64,000 bases of DNA from Fasciola hepatica (GCA_948099385.1 CANUEZ040000163.1:8377001-8441000), one strand, 5' to 3'; numbered from the stretch's first letter, positions 1-11,561 are shown. Notes: generated by a model from the sequence alone, not told the origin. Translations and numbers: made by a program.

Positions 1-299
1 TGGAGGGATTGCTGAAACCCCGGAACTCCAAGTTCTCCATGGCGACCACTTCATCAAAAATGGTTAAAAGTAACCATTTAACTACGCCTGAGATAGACAA
101 GCAATGAGGTGTCAGACGGAAATACATGACAGTTTAAGCCAGTCAGCAGAGGTTTACATAAATGGACGGATAGAAAGAAGATAAGCCTGTGGACAGGGGA
201 ACACCGAGTTCGCATCAAAATGCTTCTCCTGGTCAGAGGAATCGTTAGCAATACAAATATTCTGTGTTTTGTGCTGTTTTATAATCAAAGCAATGGTAA

Positions 300-470
300 A
301 ATTTGTTAACAGAACTACCAGCCGAAATCGAATCGGCAACCTTCGACCCACTAGACGGTTGCACTACCTGCTGAACTATCGCACTACGGCCGCTAAAGAC
401 GCGAATCACGCAAGTGAATATCCAGTGATTGGCAACTACTATTCGAGTGGTACAAAGCAACTGTCCTGAT
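300..470 (-). repeat. tRNA-derived SINE-like element
   Basis: Read on the minus strand, the segment has a tRNA-like head: CGATAGTTCAGCAGGTAGTG resembles a D-arm/A box, followed by GTGGGTCGAAGGTTGCCGATTCGATTTC, which includes a degenerate B box. It cannot be folded into a full tRNA with proper arms, so I read it as a SINE head rather than a tRNA gene. Confidence 0.45.
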
Positions 471-544
471 TTTGATCAGTGGAATAGCACCATTAGGTAA
501 AGTGTTTGCGGATCACTGTATTCCTGAATTCGTTATTCGAGCCC

Positions 545-600
545 GACTGACCGTGGCGTCATAGCGCAGATGGTAGAGTAACTGCCCAGCAAGATGGCCG
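545..600 (+). repeat. Weak tRNA-like (A box) sequence
   Basis: GTCATAGCGCAGATGGTAGAG looks like a tRNA D-arm/A box. The B box that should follow (GGTTTTACTAC) is degenerate. It is probably the head of an old SINE copy. Confidence 0.3.
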
Positions 601-2105
601 GTTTTACTACAGATTTTGAATGAGAATATGCTGATGAATTCCCCATTATCTACTTGAAGTAATCAAGCAAAATAGTCACCTGTAGTTCCGTTGCTTGGAA
701 GTCCTGTTCGAATGCGTTCTGTTGAGAGACTTGTTGACGAATGATCTTGAAGTCCGCACCAACGTCGTCCGGAAGCTGTGTGGCTTTCTCCCTGATAAAA
801 TCGTGTAGTTCCTACAATTATCGTCAAAGTTGGAGTGCTAAAAATTGATTTGTGAGTCATTAAGTGAAGGTTAGTGAAAATGATTGTGACATACACTACT
901 ATGTGCAATAATCCTTGAATTCCTATAGCGATTTTATTTCTTGTTCGATCCATGTGACCAGTGTCAACTAATCGGAAATAAATCAGAATGACTTGTGTCT
1001 ATTCATCAGTAGTGTATCTCAAATTTACAATCACAATGATGAACCCAGTCACAGCTGCGGCGAGTGGTCAAGCAAGCCTTTATGATCGAAAAGCTCAGGA
1101 AGCATCGTAAAATGGGTTACATTTCATTACAGATCGTAAATAAGGTATTCTATAAAGTCTAATTATATCAAGAAGTTGTTTGTTGAATCATCAGCATTGA
1201 CGGTCATATTATACCCCAAACAATGAGAGGACCTGTAAGTAATTTTGAGATGTGTGCAAAGACCAGTAAAGTAATGAATTTTGAAGTCTCTACATTTCTA
1301 TAAATCAAACGAGTAGTTTAGACAGTCAGTTCTTTAAATAGAACCAACATGGAGGGAGGGGGTCATACTAGGGCAGGATGAACATGCTCCTTGTAACTGC
1401 CCTACTGTGCTAACGACTACATTGTTACGTTATGCTGTGACCACGACTGTTTTGGGTTACAGAGAGCAAGTTTATGTTACCATCTGCCGGGATTGTCGAT
1501 TTACGAGCTTACTACCCCCACTTTATACAGCGCGAAGCTTCTGATTCGGTTCGAAACATTATTCGGGGCTTGGTAGATCGCTCTGAATGACTCGTCGATA
1601 TCTACTGACTGCAGAGCTTCTAATAACCTTTGTTACTCATCTCCCGACTGTGCTCTTCTGTCCTATTGATCAACGATCTTCGTAGTTGTTACCACGGAGG
1701 CAGATAGTTAGTAGGCGTTTGGCAAACACTTCTTCCTGAATTTTATTCATTACACTTGAATACTGACTATCTCATATATTCATTTGGCCTGGAAAATAAA
1801 ACATTTTTGAGAATTCTTGGCTGACGGACTTTTTTAATAACCAGTTCAAACCTCTTATACAGGCAGTACACTGATACAATACTTAGGATTTCTGGCCGCT
1901 TATCGACCGGCTGACAGTTGTCTACTTCTATGGACCACCCGCTATTCTAATCATATACGATACAAATTTACTTGTGCAAATTCCCACTCTGTCCAAGCGT
2001 GGTTCAACTGTTTGTGCTCTCCATATGTAAGTTCCACCACAATCAATGTTACGACCAACGGTCTACAGGGTTTTCATTATAAAGAAGCAGGTTAACAAGC
2101 GATGA

Positions 2106-2406
2106 AGAGCGAATATCTTAAATCTCTCACCCTTAGCACATACACGCACATACACGCACACACACTCACCTTGCTTCATTGACGCACACAGACTCGGTAA
2201 CTGAACCCACTACTCAGTTAGGGTTACGTCACCATGCGTAAACTGACGACGACTCAATTGCATTCGAAAAACCGGAGTGATATAATGTTACTTAAGGTCT
2301 CTCACATGGTGATCTCAATTTTCGCTTGACCAAGCAAACGAGCTAGGCTGAACTGTGTTCACTACTATCATTTACGGTCTCAAGAATGGAGTGGTCTCTG
2401 TACAAA
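2106..2406. repeat. Left long inverted repeat of the 1.7 kb transposon
   Basis: Inverted copy of 3493-3784, differing by a few substitutions and an extra CACACA-type unit near 2150-2165. It contains the only CA-rich patch at this end. The low divergence from its partner suggests an insertion that is young relative to the broken transposase inside it. Confidence 0.85.
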
Positions 2407-2749
2407 CGGGGTTCTGATGAACGACGTAAGATAGTTCCTTGGAATCACATCTGGATTTACCATTATTAAACGAAGAGTGAAGTGAAGTCAGCATAATGTG
2501 CACGTATATTTCCTTGGCGAAGAAACAATTTCATACGGGTCGAAAAACGTTCAAATCTTTTCCGCTAAACGTCCATGCATTTTTGAACCCTTCTAATAGG
2601 GTTTGTTTACTTCCCGCATCTTGCGTTGGTATGTATCCTGAATCCATTTGAATGTTTTTCTCCAGGTTTTCCAGTGTTTTCGGCTGCGAGATGTAGACCA
2701 TACTTTTCAATCGATTTTATAAGAAGTCTAAAAGAAATAGATCAAAAAA

Positions 2750-3100
2750 TCATGCCGGCCACGTGATAGGCGCGCCTCTTCCAGTTCACCGACCAGGAAA
2801 CTGCCCATCTAACCACTACCTAACGGGCTTTATCAAGTGAGCCTGAGCTCCACCCTGTTCAAATTATATACGGCGCCGTTAATCATCTTCCAATGATGGC
2901 AAGTATTGGAAGAGAAATCGAGATAACATTTGCAAATATATTGAACCGTTCATAATTCCAGAGAAAAAGTACGGTTCCATAAGGGTCGTACAATGTATGC
3001 CGAACCATACGACTACTTTCGGCCAGTAGATTTGATTTCTGCTATTTACTCCACCATGAAGATGGAGTACAGGTAGTCTGAAAAAATAAAGTCTTTGCAC
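2750..3100 (-). pseudogene. Broken DDE transposase (IS630/Tc1/mariner superfamily)
   Basis: Two overlapping frames on the minus strand give recognisable transposase blocks. The first includes WPKVVVWFGIHCTTLMEPYF and IYLQMLSRFLFQYLP, the VWxxI...GPYFF...YLxML block after the first catalytic region. After a frame change comes GGAQAHLIKPVR, a stop, then WLDGQFPGR and GAPITWPA, matching the Q.GA..H...VR.WLD..FPGR...P..WP.RSPDL region of this superfamily. The expected aspartate after FxQ reads as glycine, and several stops and at least one frameshift interrupt the sequence, so it is inactive. Open frames further upstream (3125-3545) may be N-terminal remnants, but I do not recognise a helix-turn-helix there. 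Confidence 0.72.
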
Positions 3101-3492
3101 AAAGTTAGTCGCGTTTTCAGTGACTCAACCAACCGTTCGAAGAAATGCCCGCTTCTCTCCATCACTGTCTCTTAATGTAATACCGTGATGGAATTCAAAT
3201 GGATGAAAGCATGGGTGGAAGCACTCATAAAAAGTTGGTACATCAAATTTCAAGCAGTAATCTGCTTGAAAAACATTCTGCTGGGCGAGTTCCTTTTCTT
3301 CGGCTGTCACAGGTCTGCGGATTACTGAAACCTGTATCCATGATTTTGATCCTCGGTTTCTTCACGGTAGACTGTACAGGTATCATTCTCTCGGAAAGTA
3401 AACGTTTGAATTCACCACACGTAGCTGACGAACTGCGTTTAACAAGACCAACATCGATTGCATTCCATTTCCTTGGTGAGTTCATTATCATC

Positions 3493-3784
3493 ATTTGTAT
3501 TGAGACCACTCCATTCTTGAGACCGTAAATGATAGTAGTGAACACAGTTCAGCCTAGCTCGTTTGCTTGGTCAAGCGAAAATTGAGATCACCATGTGAGA
3601 GACCTTAGGTAACATTATATCACTCCGGTTTTTCGAATGCAATTGAGTCGTCGTCAGTTTACGCATGGTGACGTAACCCTAACTGAGTAGTGGGTTTAGT
3701 TACCGAGTCTGTGTGCGTCAATGAAGCAAGGTGAGTGTATGTGCGTGTATGTGGTAAGGGTGAGAGATTTAAGATATTCGCTCT
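3493..3784. repeat. Right long inverted repeat of the 1.7 kb transposon
   Basis: Inverted copy of 2106-2406. The outermost bases read GATATTCGCTCT, the reverse complement of the left end AGAGCGAATATC. Looser similarity may extend another dozen bases outwards on both sides. Confidence 0.85.
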
Positions 3785-4665
3785 ATATTGCTCGCTTTAT
3801 CATGGCGCACCCTATATGTTTCCCTTTGACTTTTACCTGGAGCAGGTAGAGTAAACTTATATCCGACCTGTCTCCTCTCCCGTGTGCCAACTGGCTTGAC
3901 TAATCTCCGAGTGTGACATATTTATTAGCACTTGCTACCATGTCACATCTGTGCCCTTATCTTCTCTGGGTTCATTTATTAGCCTTGTCTGATAGTGTCC
4001 TCATCAACGAACTCCGGCCTCCAACTGATGTGATTTCTAAAGCAACCTTTTTTCCCACTCTTTTCCCTGGTTCAATAATCCACGGGTTTTCACCTAAAAT
4101 CCATTAGGATCATTGTTTACGCCTTCGTTATACTTCGCTCCTGGCCTTCCGTTGGGTTAGTAAACCTATGGGTTTTTCGTTTTTCGGCTATCTTCGACCT
4201 TCATCTGTCCCACCCCCAACCCCAAATCCTGTGTCTTGTGAGTTGAAATGCCATTCCGCACTGTTGCTGACCAATGATCGTGATTAGTCGTCCTCTACCA
4301 CCAGTCTCAGAATCACCGGCTCCCTTTGATTGTTATTTAACATAGCCCTTGTCCCTTACGGCTTCTGCTTGCTACCCCATTTGACGAGTGATTCTATCTG
4401 CCTTGCCTCGTATGTATTTTGTGACTGAGTAGCCCAGAAACCGATGTATATATCCACTTGTGCTTGAACGTTATTCTTTGGTAGCATACGTTGATTACCG
4501 AATTCACGTTCTCTGGCTAAAGAAACGGGGTTCGTCTTCTACGAGCTACTCAACCAATGGACCACAGTCCGCCGCACCAACGAAACAACCTTTCCCACAA
4601 GTCAATACAGCATTGAAGATATGTTCTAACTGATCTAATATTATTGCTTTAACGAATATATTTAC

Positions 4666-5085
4666 CTCACATCGAGCCAAATATGTATGACGTCGAACCG
4701 CGTAAATCAACTGAACCCAACGTGTTCGGATTAGTTCATTCAGATCCGCCCACGTCTCTGTCAGTCGATCTTGCCAGAATGCAATCTGTGGGGCATCGGA
4801 ATGTCGCGTGCGGATCAAACAACGACACATGTTGACCACTCTGGCCATTCGTAGAGCACCCCCGGTGAGCCCGAGCATTGATTCTCCATCTGCTTCAGGA
4901 ATCAATGCATTCGCTTCCTCTTCAATCGAGGTTTGTGTCTCCTCAGGATGAGTCAGCGATTGGAGTGGGATCCCGAGGACGTGACTGGCAAACTGACTGA
5001 ACTGTTTCACAAGGTGCAGACATTCAGACAGATCACGTCCCGTAGTGGAAGCTGCCGCGATTGTAGCCTGTTGATGCATCCAAGC
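4666..5085 (-). CDS. beta-Spec: Beta-spectrin exon 11 of window (diagnostic repeat)
   Basis: A 420-base exon, phase 0 on both sides (codons 668-807). The acceptor is GCTATTTTCAAACAG and the donor GAG|GTAAAT at 4665-4660. It begins AWMHQQATIAAASTTGRDLS, aligning with the QWIAEREVVAGS...GQD block, and contains HSDAPQIAFWQDRLTETWAD followed by LNELIRTR. The vertebrate counterpart is [28 protein letters not shown], so the assignment to the SPTB/SPTBN type is direct. The exon ends at the glutamate where the vertebrate DAKE block ends. Between SHVLG and RVVNM there is an acidic insertion of about 30-35 residues (EETQTSIEEEANALIPEADG). No next exon was found in bases 1-4665. Confidence 0.96.
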
Positions 5086-5804
5086 CTGTTTGAAAATAGC
5101 AATTCCAATCAGGATTTTAAAAAACTAAGCAAAGTGCTCAGCCAAATAAATCACATATCAATTTCACGAAACTAGAATCAAAACACAGAAAAGCATGAAA
5201 TATCAACGCGGTTTAATGCGTAATTTCCCCAGAATTGATTGGTACTCACAAAACGAAGTGTTATGTCTTCATTTTTGAGTATAAGTGGAATGACTAGGTT
5301 GGATTACGTTTGACATGGTGTTAGACAGTCGATTTCTCTGAAGCACCTAACCTCAGAGTGTAATCAGACAGATGTGTTTTGGGGCTAGCCAGATATCAAC
5401 ATTGTGAATAGGATTGGTCAACATTGGATGCAAATAAAAAGTTTACGCTGCTCGCCTTGTAATGATAGAGCATCCGTGTGCCCGCTGTCTTGATGACAAC
5501 TGCCTTCAAGCAATAATGACTTAAGTGCTAAGTCACCGATTTTTCTCCACGGGTATATTCGACTTCATTGTCATTGAACTACAACATTTAGGGTATCGAT
5601 TCTGTCCAGTCTTCTCAGGATAAGTTTGTCATTGTTTTAACTTGCTGCTATCCTCTGTTATATCAAAAATCAGCAATTAGAACGTAAGCGGAAGTTTGTA
5701 TTCTGAGCACACCTCACGGAGACGGGTTCAGACCAATAACTCTCAGTATAAAACAAGGTGAACAATGATATGGTCTTGTTGTGCGGCCAACCCATGTGTC
5801 GTTG

Positions 5805-6020
5805 ACATTCGCACGTGATTCATTCCGGTCCCGCTGGCCTTGCATTCGCGTGCGCGATGTCTGTCTATCCCACACTCTTCTTCGATCTTCTTTACCAATC
5901 ACATGCGGTTAGGTGCACGTGTGACTAACATTGATTTGTTGTTCCTATTCGCTTGACACATTATTATGCTTGCGCTTGCCAGTGGATGATTCACTCGTTT
6001 GCCCCTTTGTCGACTTACGT
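5805..6020 (+). repeat. Dispersed repeat, copy 1 (partner at 59820-60060)
   Basis: Shares the ordered blocks GCACGTGATTCATTCC, CACACTCTTCTTCG and CAATCACATGCGG with 59820-60060 on the same strand, where they read GCACGTGACTCATTCC, CACACCATTCTTCG and CAATCATATGCGG. The family is unknown. The pyrimidine-rich 3' context suggests a retroelement 5' region. Confidence 0.5.
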
Positions 6021-6239
6021 GCGCGTTTATTGATATACTAATAGGCGGATCTATTGCGTACTGTGTTCTCTGAATTCCGAACACAACAGGTCTAATTAGA
6101 GAGTCAAGGTCACATGAGGTACTGTGTGATGGCCAGCAGTACAGAGAAGGAATATGGGTGGCCAACGTATTGAGTGTCCGGTGCTATACATGATCCGTGG
6201 GTTCCAGACTTTTGGCCGTCACACAACTGGTCACTGAAC

Positions 6240-6375
6240 ATGTCATCATCGAACAGTTCGGCGATTGGACATTTGGTCGATAAACTTTCAATCAACATAT
6301 ACTACGGTGTTTCCCCGAAGGTATTCCCGGTCTTATATTTAATTTTGCCTCAAAGATTGCACTTAAACTTATTCT
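6240..6375 (+). repeat. Dispersed repeat, copy 1 (inverted partner at 7785-7905)
   Basis: GATTGGACATTTGGTCGATAAAC followed by ATATTTAATTTTGCCTCAAA is matched on the opposite strand at 7785-7905 (GAATGGACAATAGACAAAC ... TATACTCAATTTTGCTTCAAA). The two copies are diverged and inverted, about 1.5 kb apart. No product is recognised. Confidence 0.5.
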
Positions 6376-7784
6376 CAGGGGCGTATTATTTTTCAGATAC
6401 TAAAGAAAAAATTTATGGAGGAAAAAAACTCTACTTTTATTCAAATACAGTTATGTCATCTTCTGGGATATGGTAATAAATTTCAAATCCTGCATTTCCT
6501 GTGGAACCAGTGACTCCAGTTTTTCGTATCCAGCAATAAGACCTTCCCTAAATGAACACTTAGCGATCTGGAGATGATGGAGCTTGCCTGTGTAAATTCG
6601 CAAAAAAAATTGATTGCAGATAAACATAACTTATTAGTACTTAACTGTTGGCAGTTCGCCTGCAGTTCGATGCCACAGGATTGTCCGTTGTTTGTCTGCT
6701 TACTGTAACGACAATTGGTTTCTGCCAACTGAAAATCACACATTGACTGCTCTGCTTGCAGACGATCTAACCTTACCTCCCCCAGCTAGCATCGTGTCCG
6801 GTGTCACTCTAACACGTGAACGTGATCGACATTGTTTCAATACAGCTGTACATAATTCACGCCGCATTGAGTGGGAACCACACAGTTCCGCCGGTTTATT
6901 GTATTTTCCGTAGCGGAACGCAAACTATGTATGGTGTGATTTTTGAGACGCTCAAACGAGAAGAACCCAAACTCAACCCTATTTCCATAACAATTAAATA
7001 TGAGACAGCTGTGATGAACGGCATTGAAAAAAACTCCCACAACCCTAACATGTATAGATGTTCCTTAAATGGAGCAACTAGCATCCGGCACACATAAGAG
7101 ACAATCGATAAACAAATATTTGTCCATCAACGACCGCTTGCATCGTTTAGCTGAGCTGCATGACGAGCACAGCCATGTACAATTTTTCACGTGCAACTGC
7201 TCATGACCTATAAAAAACTACTGTCCATGTATTTTTATTGTCGTCCAAGTGTACATGCGAGAGGCCACGTTGGGTTAGTTATGATGTTAGCAGACTAGTT
7301 TGAAGTGTCCAGTGCTAACCTAATGGTTAGCATCATTTAGGCTGAACGGGGTTATGAATGTATCAGCCAATTGATGCGCCATACGTTATGTTTCAAATAG
7401 ATGTTATACTATCGAAACTCAGTGTTGCCGATTGATAATAGCCAATCCACGGTGGAATGAGACCACTTCTTTCTATAATAGGTCTAGAAGGATTACTGAT
7501 CATTTCTGATGTCACATAATTTATCACAAAAATTTATAAATAACAAATTGATAATGAGCGCCTGAAACGGTAATTAAGGGACTCAACGAGTTATAACGTA
7601 TGTCAGCCCGTTAGGATCTATTGGGAAGGCAATCTTATAACGATAAGAGTAGTGAAATTGGACATTCAAATGCACAAGGTTAATGAAAAAGGAAAGACCG
7701 GGGAGTGCAAATAAAACAAAAAGAATGTTTCACGAAGTTGCACCGGACTGTCCAATTGCAACAAGCCTAAAGCGGGAATATACC

Positions 7785-7905
7785 CTAGTGGATTTTTTGA
7801 AGCAAAATTGAGTATAAAACAAGATCTTATTTTCAGAGGAACACAATAGGTTATATTAATTACAAGTTTGTCTATTGTCCATTCGACGAAACGCATGGCG
7901 ACCAA
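7785..7905 (-). repeat. Dispersed repeat, copy 2 (inverted partner at 6240-6375)
   Basis: See the partner at 6240-6375. On the minus strand this copy directly continues the 99-codon open frame at 7856-8155, so the repeat and the frame may be parts of one element. Confidence 0.5.
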
Positions 7906-8155
7906 ACATCCAGCCACCAAATCTCCGGCTGCCTAACGTCCGGACACGTGGTCCGTGTGGACCAAATCTTGGAAAGTGTTCACAATCTGGTTTGCTATTT
8001 ATTTTGATCTTCGCTGTACGGTTTCCGACTGATTGACGCAACAACTCTTCTTCCTGTGGTGTTATCTCATTCCACACAAGACACTGGAGGTCATCTAATT
8101 CAGCAACAAACGATGAATACTCAATAAGCTTGGACCATTCATTACTCGCAATCAA
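7856..8155 (-). other. Unrecognised 99-codon open frame
   Basis: An open frame from ATG to stop with a product beginning MIASNEWSKLIEYSSFVAEL, then WNEITPQEEELLRQSVGNRT, and ending in an arginine- and phenylalanine-rich part with GSRRFGGWMFGRHAFRRMDN. The first half is helical and charged; the second half is basic and compositionally different. It is not a missing beta-spectrin exon, because exons 10 and 11 join directly in phase and in alignment. The 3' part overlaps a dispersed repeat, so a transposon fragment is the likeliest reading. I do not recognise the family. Confidence 0.3.
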
Positions 8156-9189
8156 AACCCTGATCCATGCAAGTAACGTGGATGGTTGATCTCTTCATCT
8201 CTGCCTTGATAACATTTATTTTAATCAACCTCTCCTTGTTCCCCACGATCGTTGGATATCGTTCGAAATTTTGTCTCTTAATGCTCGTTTTTCTTGACCT
8301 TATGAACAATTACCGTAACTGCAGTAAGCCCTCTGTGAAGATACAATGAATCAGTCCTGGATATAGTGTTCAAACCGATGCTTTTAGCTTCTTTAGTCAG
8401 ATTCGTGTAGGGAAAGAATTATCGGTTCCTGATGGGCAGGAATTGATTGCAGTCACCCGACACCATAGACAGGCATACAGTTTGGTGAACCAGCGGGGTT
8501 CAGATGCAGAGACTTCTTCCTCCCAGGCCTGCAGCTTCTCTCAGTCAAGTTCGTCATATCGTGATATCAAGCCCGTCCATAAAAGGTCCTAGTGACAAGC
8601 CCTGGTAGGCCTCGATTGGCTAGAACAACTGAGTCGGTCTGGATTTTTGGTACAAAATTTTAAGCCTCTGCACAGACTGGACGTAGCACGCAAGAGTGTT
8701 GCGCATGCCTCCATTGGCAGATCGGTCGTGTGATGTTTGCTTCATCAACATTCTTACTCCAATCACAGTGGTGTGCCTGGGTCTTTATGCGGATGCACAA
8801 TAATAACTAGTCAACACTGCAATCGATCTTTCCCTCTCAATAGGTGCCTCGGACGAAAGCTTCTGCCAGGCACTTTACTTCCCCGTGGTTCCGGTTTGAC
8901 TGTAAAGTTTGCGAACGACACTCAATCTTCATTTTGAAGCACACTCACAAGCTGTCGTATTTTAAGCAGTTAGACAGAAGGCTTGGGGCTAATCAACATG
9001 TCGGGACCGAACGAGGTTTGGAGAGAACCGGAAAAGCGATACGCCATGTGATGTGTTAAACGAGAAAATGTCGATAACACGTCGTTGTCACTGGGGTAAT
9101 TATGAGTCGACCTTTCGGCTGTCGTGGTCAACCTTTAACAAGGCAGTTTTTACAATCAAATGACTAAGTATCCACCAACATGTCAAAGG

Positions 9190-9191
<2 letters not shown>

Positions 9192-9234
<43 letters not shown>
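9192..9234 (+). repeat. GT microsatellite
   Basis: An uninterrupted GT dinucleotide run of about 21 units. Confidence 0.97.
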
Positions 9235-9237
<3 letters not shown>

Positions 9238-9447
9238 CTGTTCCTCGATCAGATTGAATGAATTGTAGTCACACTGGGTCCCAGTATCCGAGTCCATGAT
9301 GACGAGGTCAACTGTCGATGTGACCTTTGGGCTGCTTATTCATTAGTGATGTCAGTGTGGTCCGAATTCTTGGGAATCACTGCCCCGTCATTTCGGTTGA
9401 CGCATAAAGGGTGGGCAATAGCTGTCAGAGCTTCGACATACAAACGC

Positions 9448-10830
9448 TCAGTTCATGTGTCTCAGTCCGTGTTGGAGGATTTTTGTGTTTTCATAGTCTA
9501 TAATGTGCCCTTCAACAATGATGTGAAGAGCGATCGCTGAATCCCACTCTAGTTTCCCTAAGGCCGTCATGTTGGAAGGCTTGTATTTTTCTTTTCTTTT
9601 GTGCTCCACTATTCTGATCTCAAGCTGTCTTGATATTTGTCCAATATATTTAGCTGGACATTCCTTGGAACTGATTTTATAAATGCACCTGTGTTTGTCT
9701 TGTAAATTAATTGAATCATTGGGTGTGGTGAGATGGTGAGATGTGCGGATGTTTATTCTACGCATTGCGGATGAGCTGAATCGAAGTGTAAATATTTATC
9801 CGGTTGCTTTGGTTTTCGATGGACACCGATGGCGAATTTCTGAGAGTAATTCACCCTCAGACGACTCTGGAAATTTTACTACCCCCTCAGTATCTTCTGT
9901 CTCAATTGTAAAATTGATGGAGCTGCATTGTTCATTATGACATCTTTCTGTCTGGATTTGATAACCACAACAGCATCGTCAACGTAACTTTCATGTGAAC
10001 ATGTGCGGGGGGAGGGGGGGGTGTCAAAATCAGCTAGGGCCTTCGATTCGATTGAATGTAAAAAAAAGATTGGTAACCATTCGAGAGACAGGAGACCCCA
10101 TGGGCACGCCATCAGTTTGTCTGTATAATTTTTGTTTGAAGGTAAAGTAAGTTGAAATAAGACAAAGTTCTAAACCAGAGACAGTTCCTGATGGGATGTA
10201 AATAACCTAGGCGGTTTTTTAATCCGAATTCTTGTATATAAGGAGATAACACGGAAACTTTTTGAAACCTCATCACTCATTGGTTCGATTTTTTGTACAT
10301 TGAGGGCAAAGTCGAAAGCGTCATTATTATGACTTACCACCATTTTTGATACGGTTTTGACAAAGAACTGAGACATCTTGCTCACCTGTAGTTTTCACAT
10401 GGCGTGTAGTCCACAATCGGGATTTTTGGTAACCCAATAAATCTGCCAGGCCTGTTCGTTTTTGGTGCCAGAGCAAGCCATTATGATTTTCCGAGTTTTT
10501 CTTTGAGGTTTACCAGATATTTGTTTGTGACGGCTTATGCTTTGTTAGGGGCGGCATTTGCTTTTCTCTCTTTAATCTTTTCATAAGGTCCACTTGCAAG
10601 ATGTTCCAATGCTTTTGATTTGTAATCTGATCTATTTAAGATGACAGTGACATCGCCTTTGTCAGCCTTTGAGGTGTGAATCGAATGATTCCGCTTTACC
10701 GCAGTCTACACCTTTTTTCTTCTGTTGTTATATTTGAAACATTTGGTTTTTGGTTTTTCGGGATGTCGCGTATTCTTTGTTTGGCTTGACTGGCCTCTTT
10801 GTCACTACTGCCTCGGATTCTGGGAGCCGG
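9448..10830 (-). pseudogene. Penelope-like element: reverse transcriptase and GIY-YIG endonuclease, decayed
   Basis: Minus-strand fragments follow the Penelope order. Near 10630: SKADKGDVTVILNRSDYKSK, the ADKG..VV...DY block at the start of the RT. Near 10430: GLPKIPIVDYTPCENYR. Near 10280: a VISLYTRI motif. Near 10100: MACPWGLLSLEWLPIFF, the G.PMGS.LSP..A..F block. Near 9980: YVDDAVVVIK, the catalytic YxDD box. The C-terminal frame (9448-9765) contains CIYKISSKECPAKYIGQISR, a GIY-YIG type endonuclease start. Several frameshifts and stops separate the blocks and an extra G-rich run (10005-10021) interrupts the RT. It is a dead copy. Confidence 0.85.
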
Positions 10831-11561
10831 TGTGAATAACATCCGATCAGTTCAAACGACGAACGGTTTTACACACACACTCCCGTTGACTCGTTATTGA
10901 TTACTGATCCATTTGACTGTAAAAGCTACCTCGAGAAATGTTACCCAATGTAACCGAAGCGTCGGCTTGCAATTTTTCTACCGACAACGCCTAATCACCG
11001 TGTTCACACTGCTTAGTCCTACTTGTTGAGATATCCAGTCCAACTCTAACCGAAACCGTGAAGAAATTGAGTGCGTGGTCGAAGCACCCATTTAAATCAT
11101 GCACTGAGAGCAAAAGAATGGTCGCAGTGCTGGTTAGTTATCAATATGAATTAGCATAATGAGTGAAGGACACCAGTTTGGTTGGTAACAATGCTGATGA
11201 CGAAAAAATCACATGATCGCTCTGCTAATGGACTTGCGTGTAACACTGTTACGTGGTATGTCCGGTCGGCACAAAGCATTGAATTTTGTGTGGGAAATTC
11301 AGGCACATCCTATTTCCCGAGTCGATCAAGGATCATCTGAAGTTTGTCAATGGAGCATTTTATTGGGGAACATGACATAATTGCATAACAAACTTGATTT
11401 CATGGTGTGACCAACTTGATTTCGCTGTGCGATGAACCTGATAGCACGATATGACGAACTTGTCCGGATATAGCTATCGTGGGTCAACTCAGAACACCTA
11501 CCAAGAGCACTTACTCGATGGGTTTGTTCACCTGACACTTGTGCAAATTCGCTAATCTACT

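Larger units (their letters stand above)
2106..3784 (-). mobile_element. DNA transposon with ~300 bp terminal inverted repeats
   Basis: Two long arms are near-perfect inverted copies: 2106-2406 and 3493-3784. Both outer ends begin AGAGCGAATATCTTAAATCT and include a short CA/TG-rich patch and the ACTGACGACGACTCAATTG block. The left arm has one extra CA-rich unit. Between them lie about 1.1 kb with a broken DDE transposase on the minus strand (2750-3100). Weaker similarity between the arms continues inward for perhaps 60 bases past the clean repeats (TTAAACGAAG against TTAAACGCAG). A target-site duplication is not obvious. Confidence 0.8.
1..4665. other. Non-coding stretch downstream of the last visible exon
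   Basis: Presumably intron of the beta-spectrin gene, since exon 11 ends with a donor and no exon for the following repeat is seen here. It holds a tRNA-like SINE (300-470), a weaker tRNA-like sequence (545-600), and the inverted-repeat transposon (2106-3784). Bases 600-2100 and 3800-4665 show only short accidental frames; the latter is pyrimidine-rich, without a recognisable element. Confidence 0.6.

Noticed and set aside
2130..2165. Repeated CACATACACGCA units as a CRISPR-like or regulatory array
   Set aside because: Simple CA-rich microsatellite within the transposon arm, present in the inverted partner too.
3243..3545. Minus frame with MNSPRKWNAIDV, reminiscent of enoyl-CoA hydratase/isomerase
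   Set aside because: Only about a dozen residues resemble the family, the rest does not, and the frame lies across the transposon arm. Chance similarity is likelier.
7856..8155. Possible extra spectrin exon (helical FVAELDDLQCLVWNEI)
   Set aside because: Exons 10 and 11 join at the conserved DLE|xW hinge; inserting this frame would break the repeat. It also runs into a dispersed repeat.
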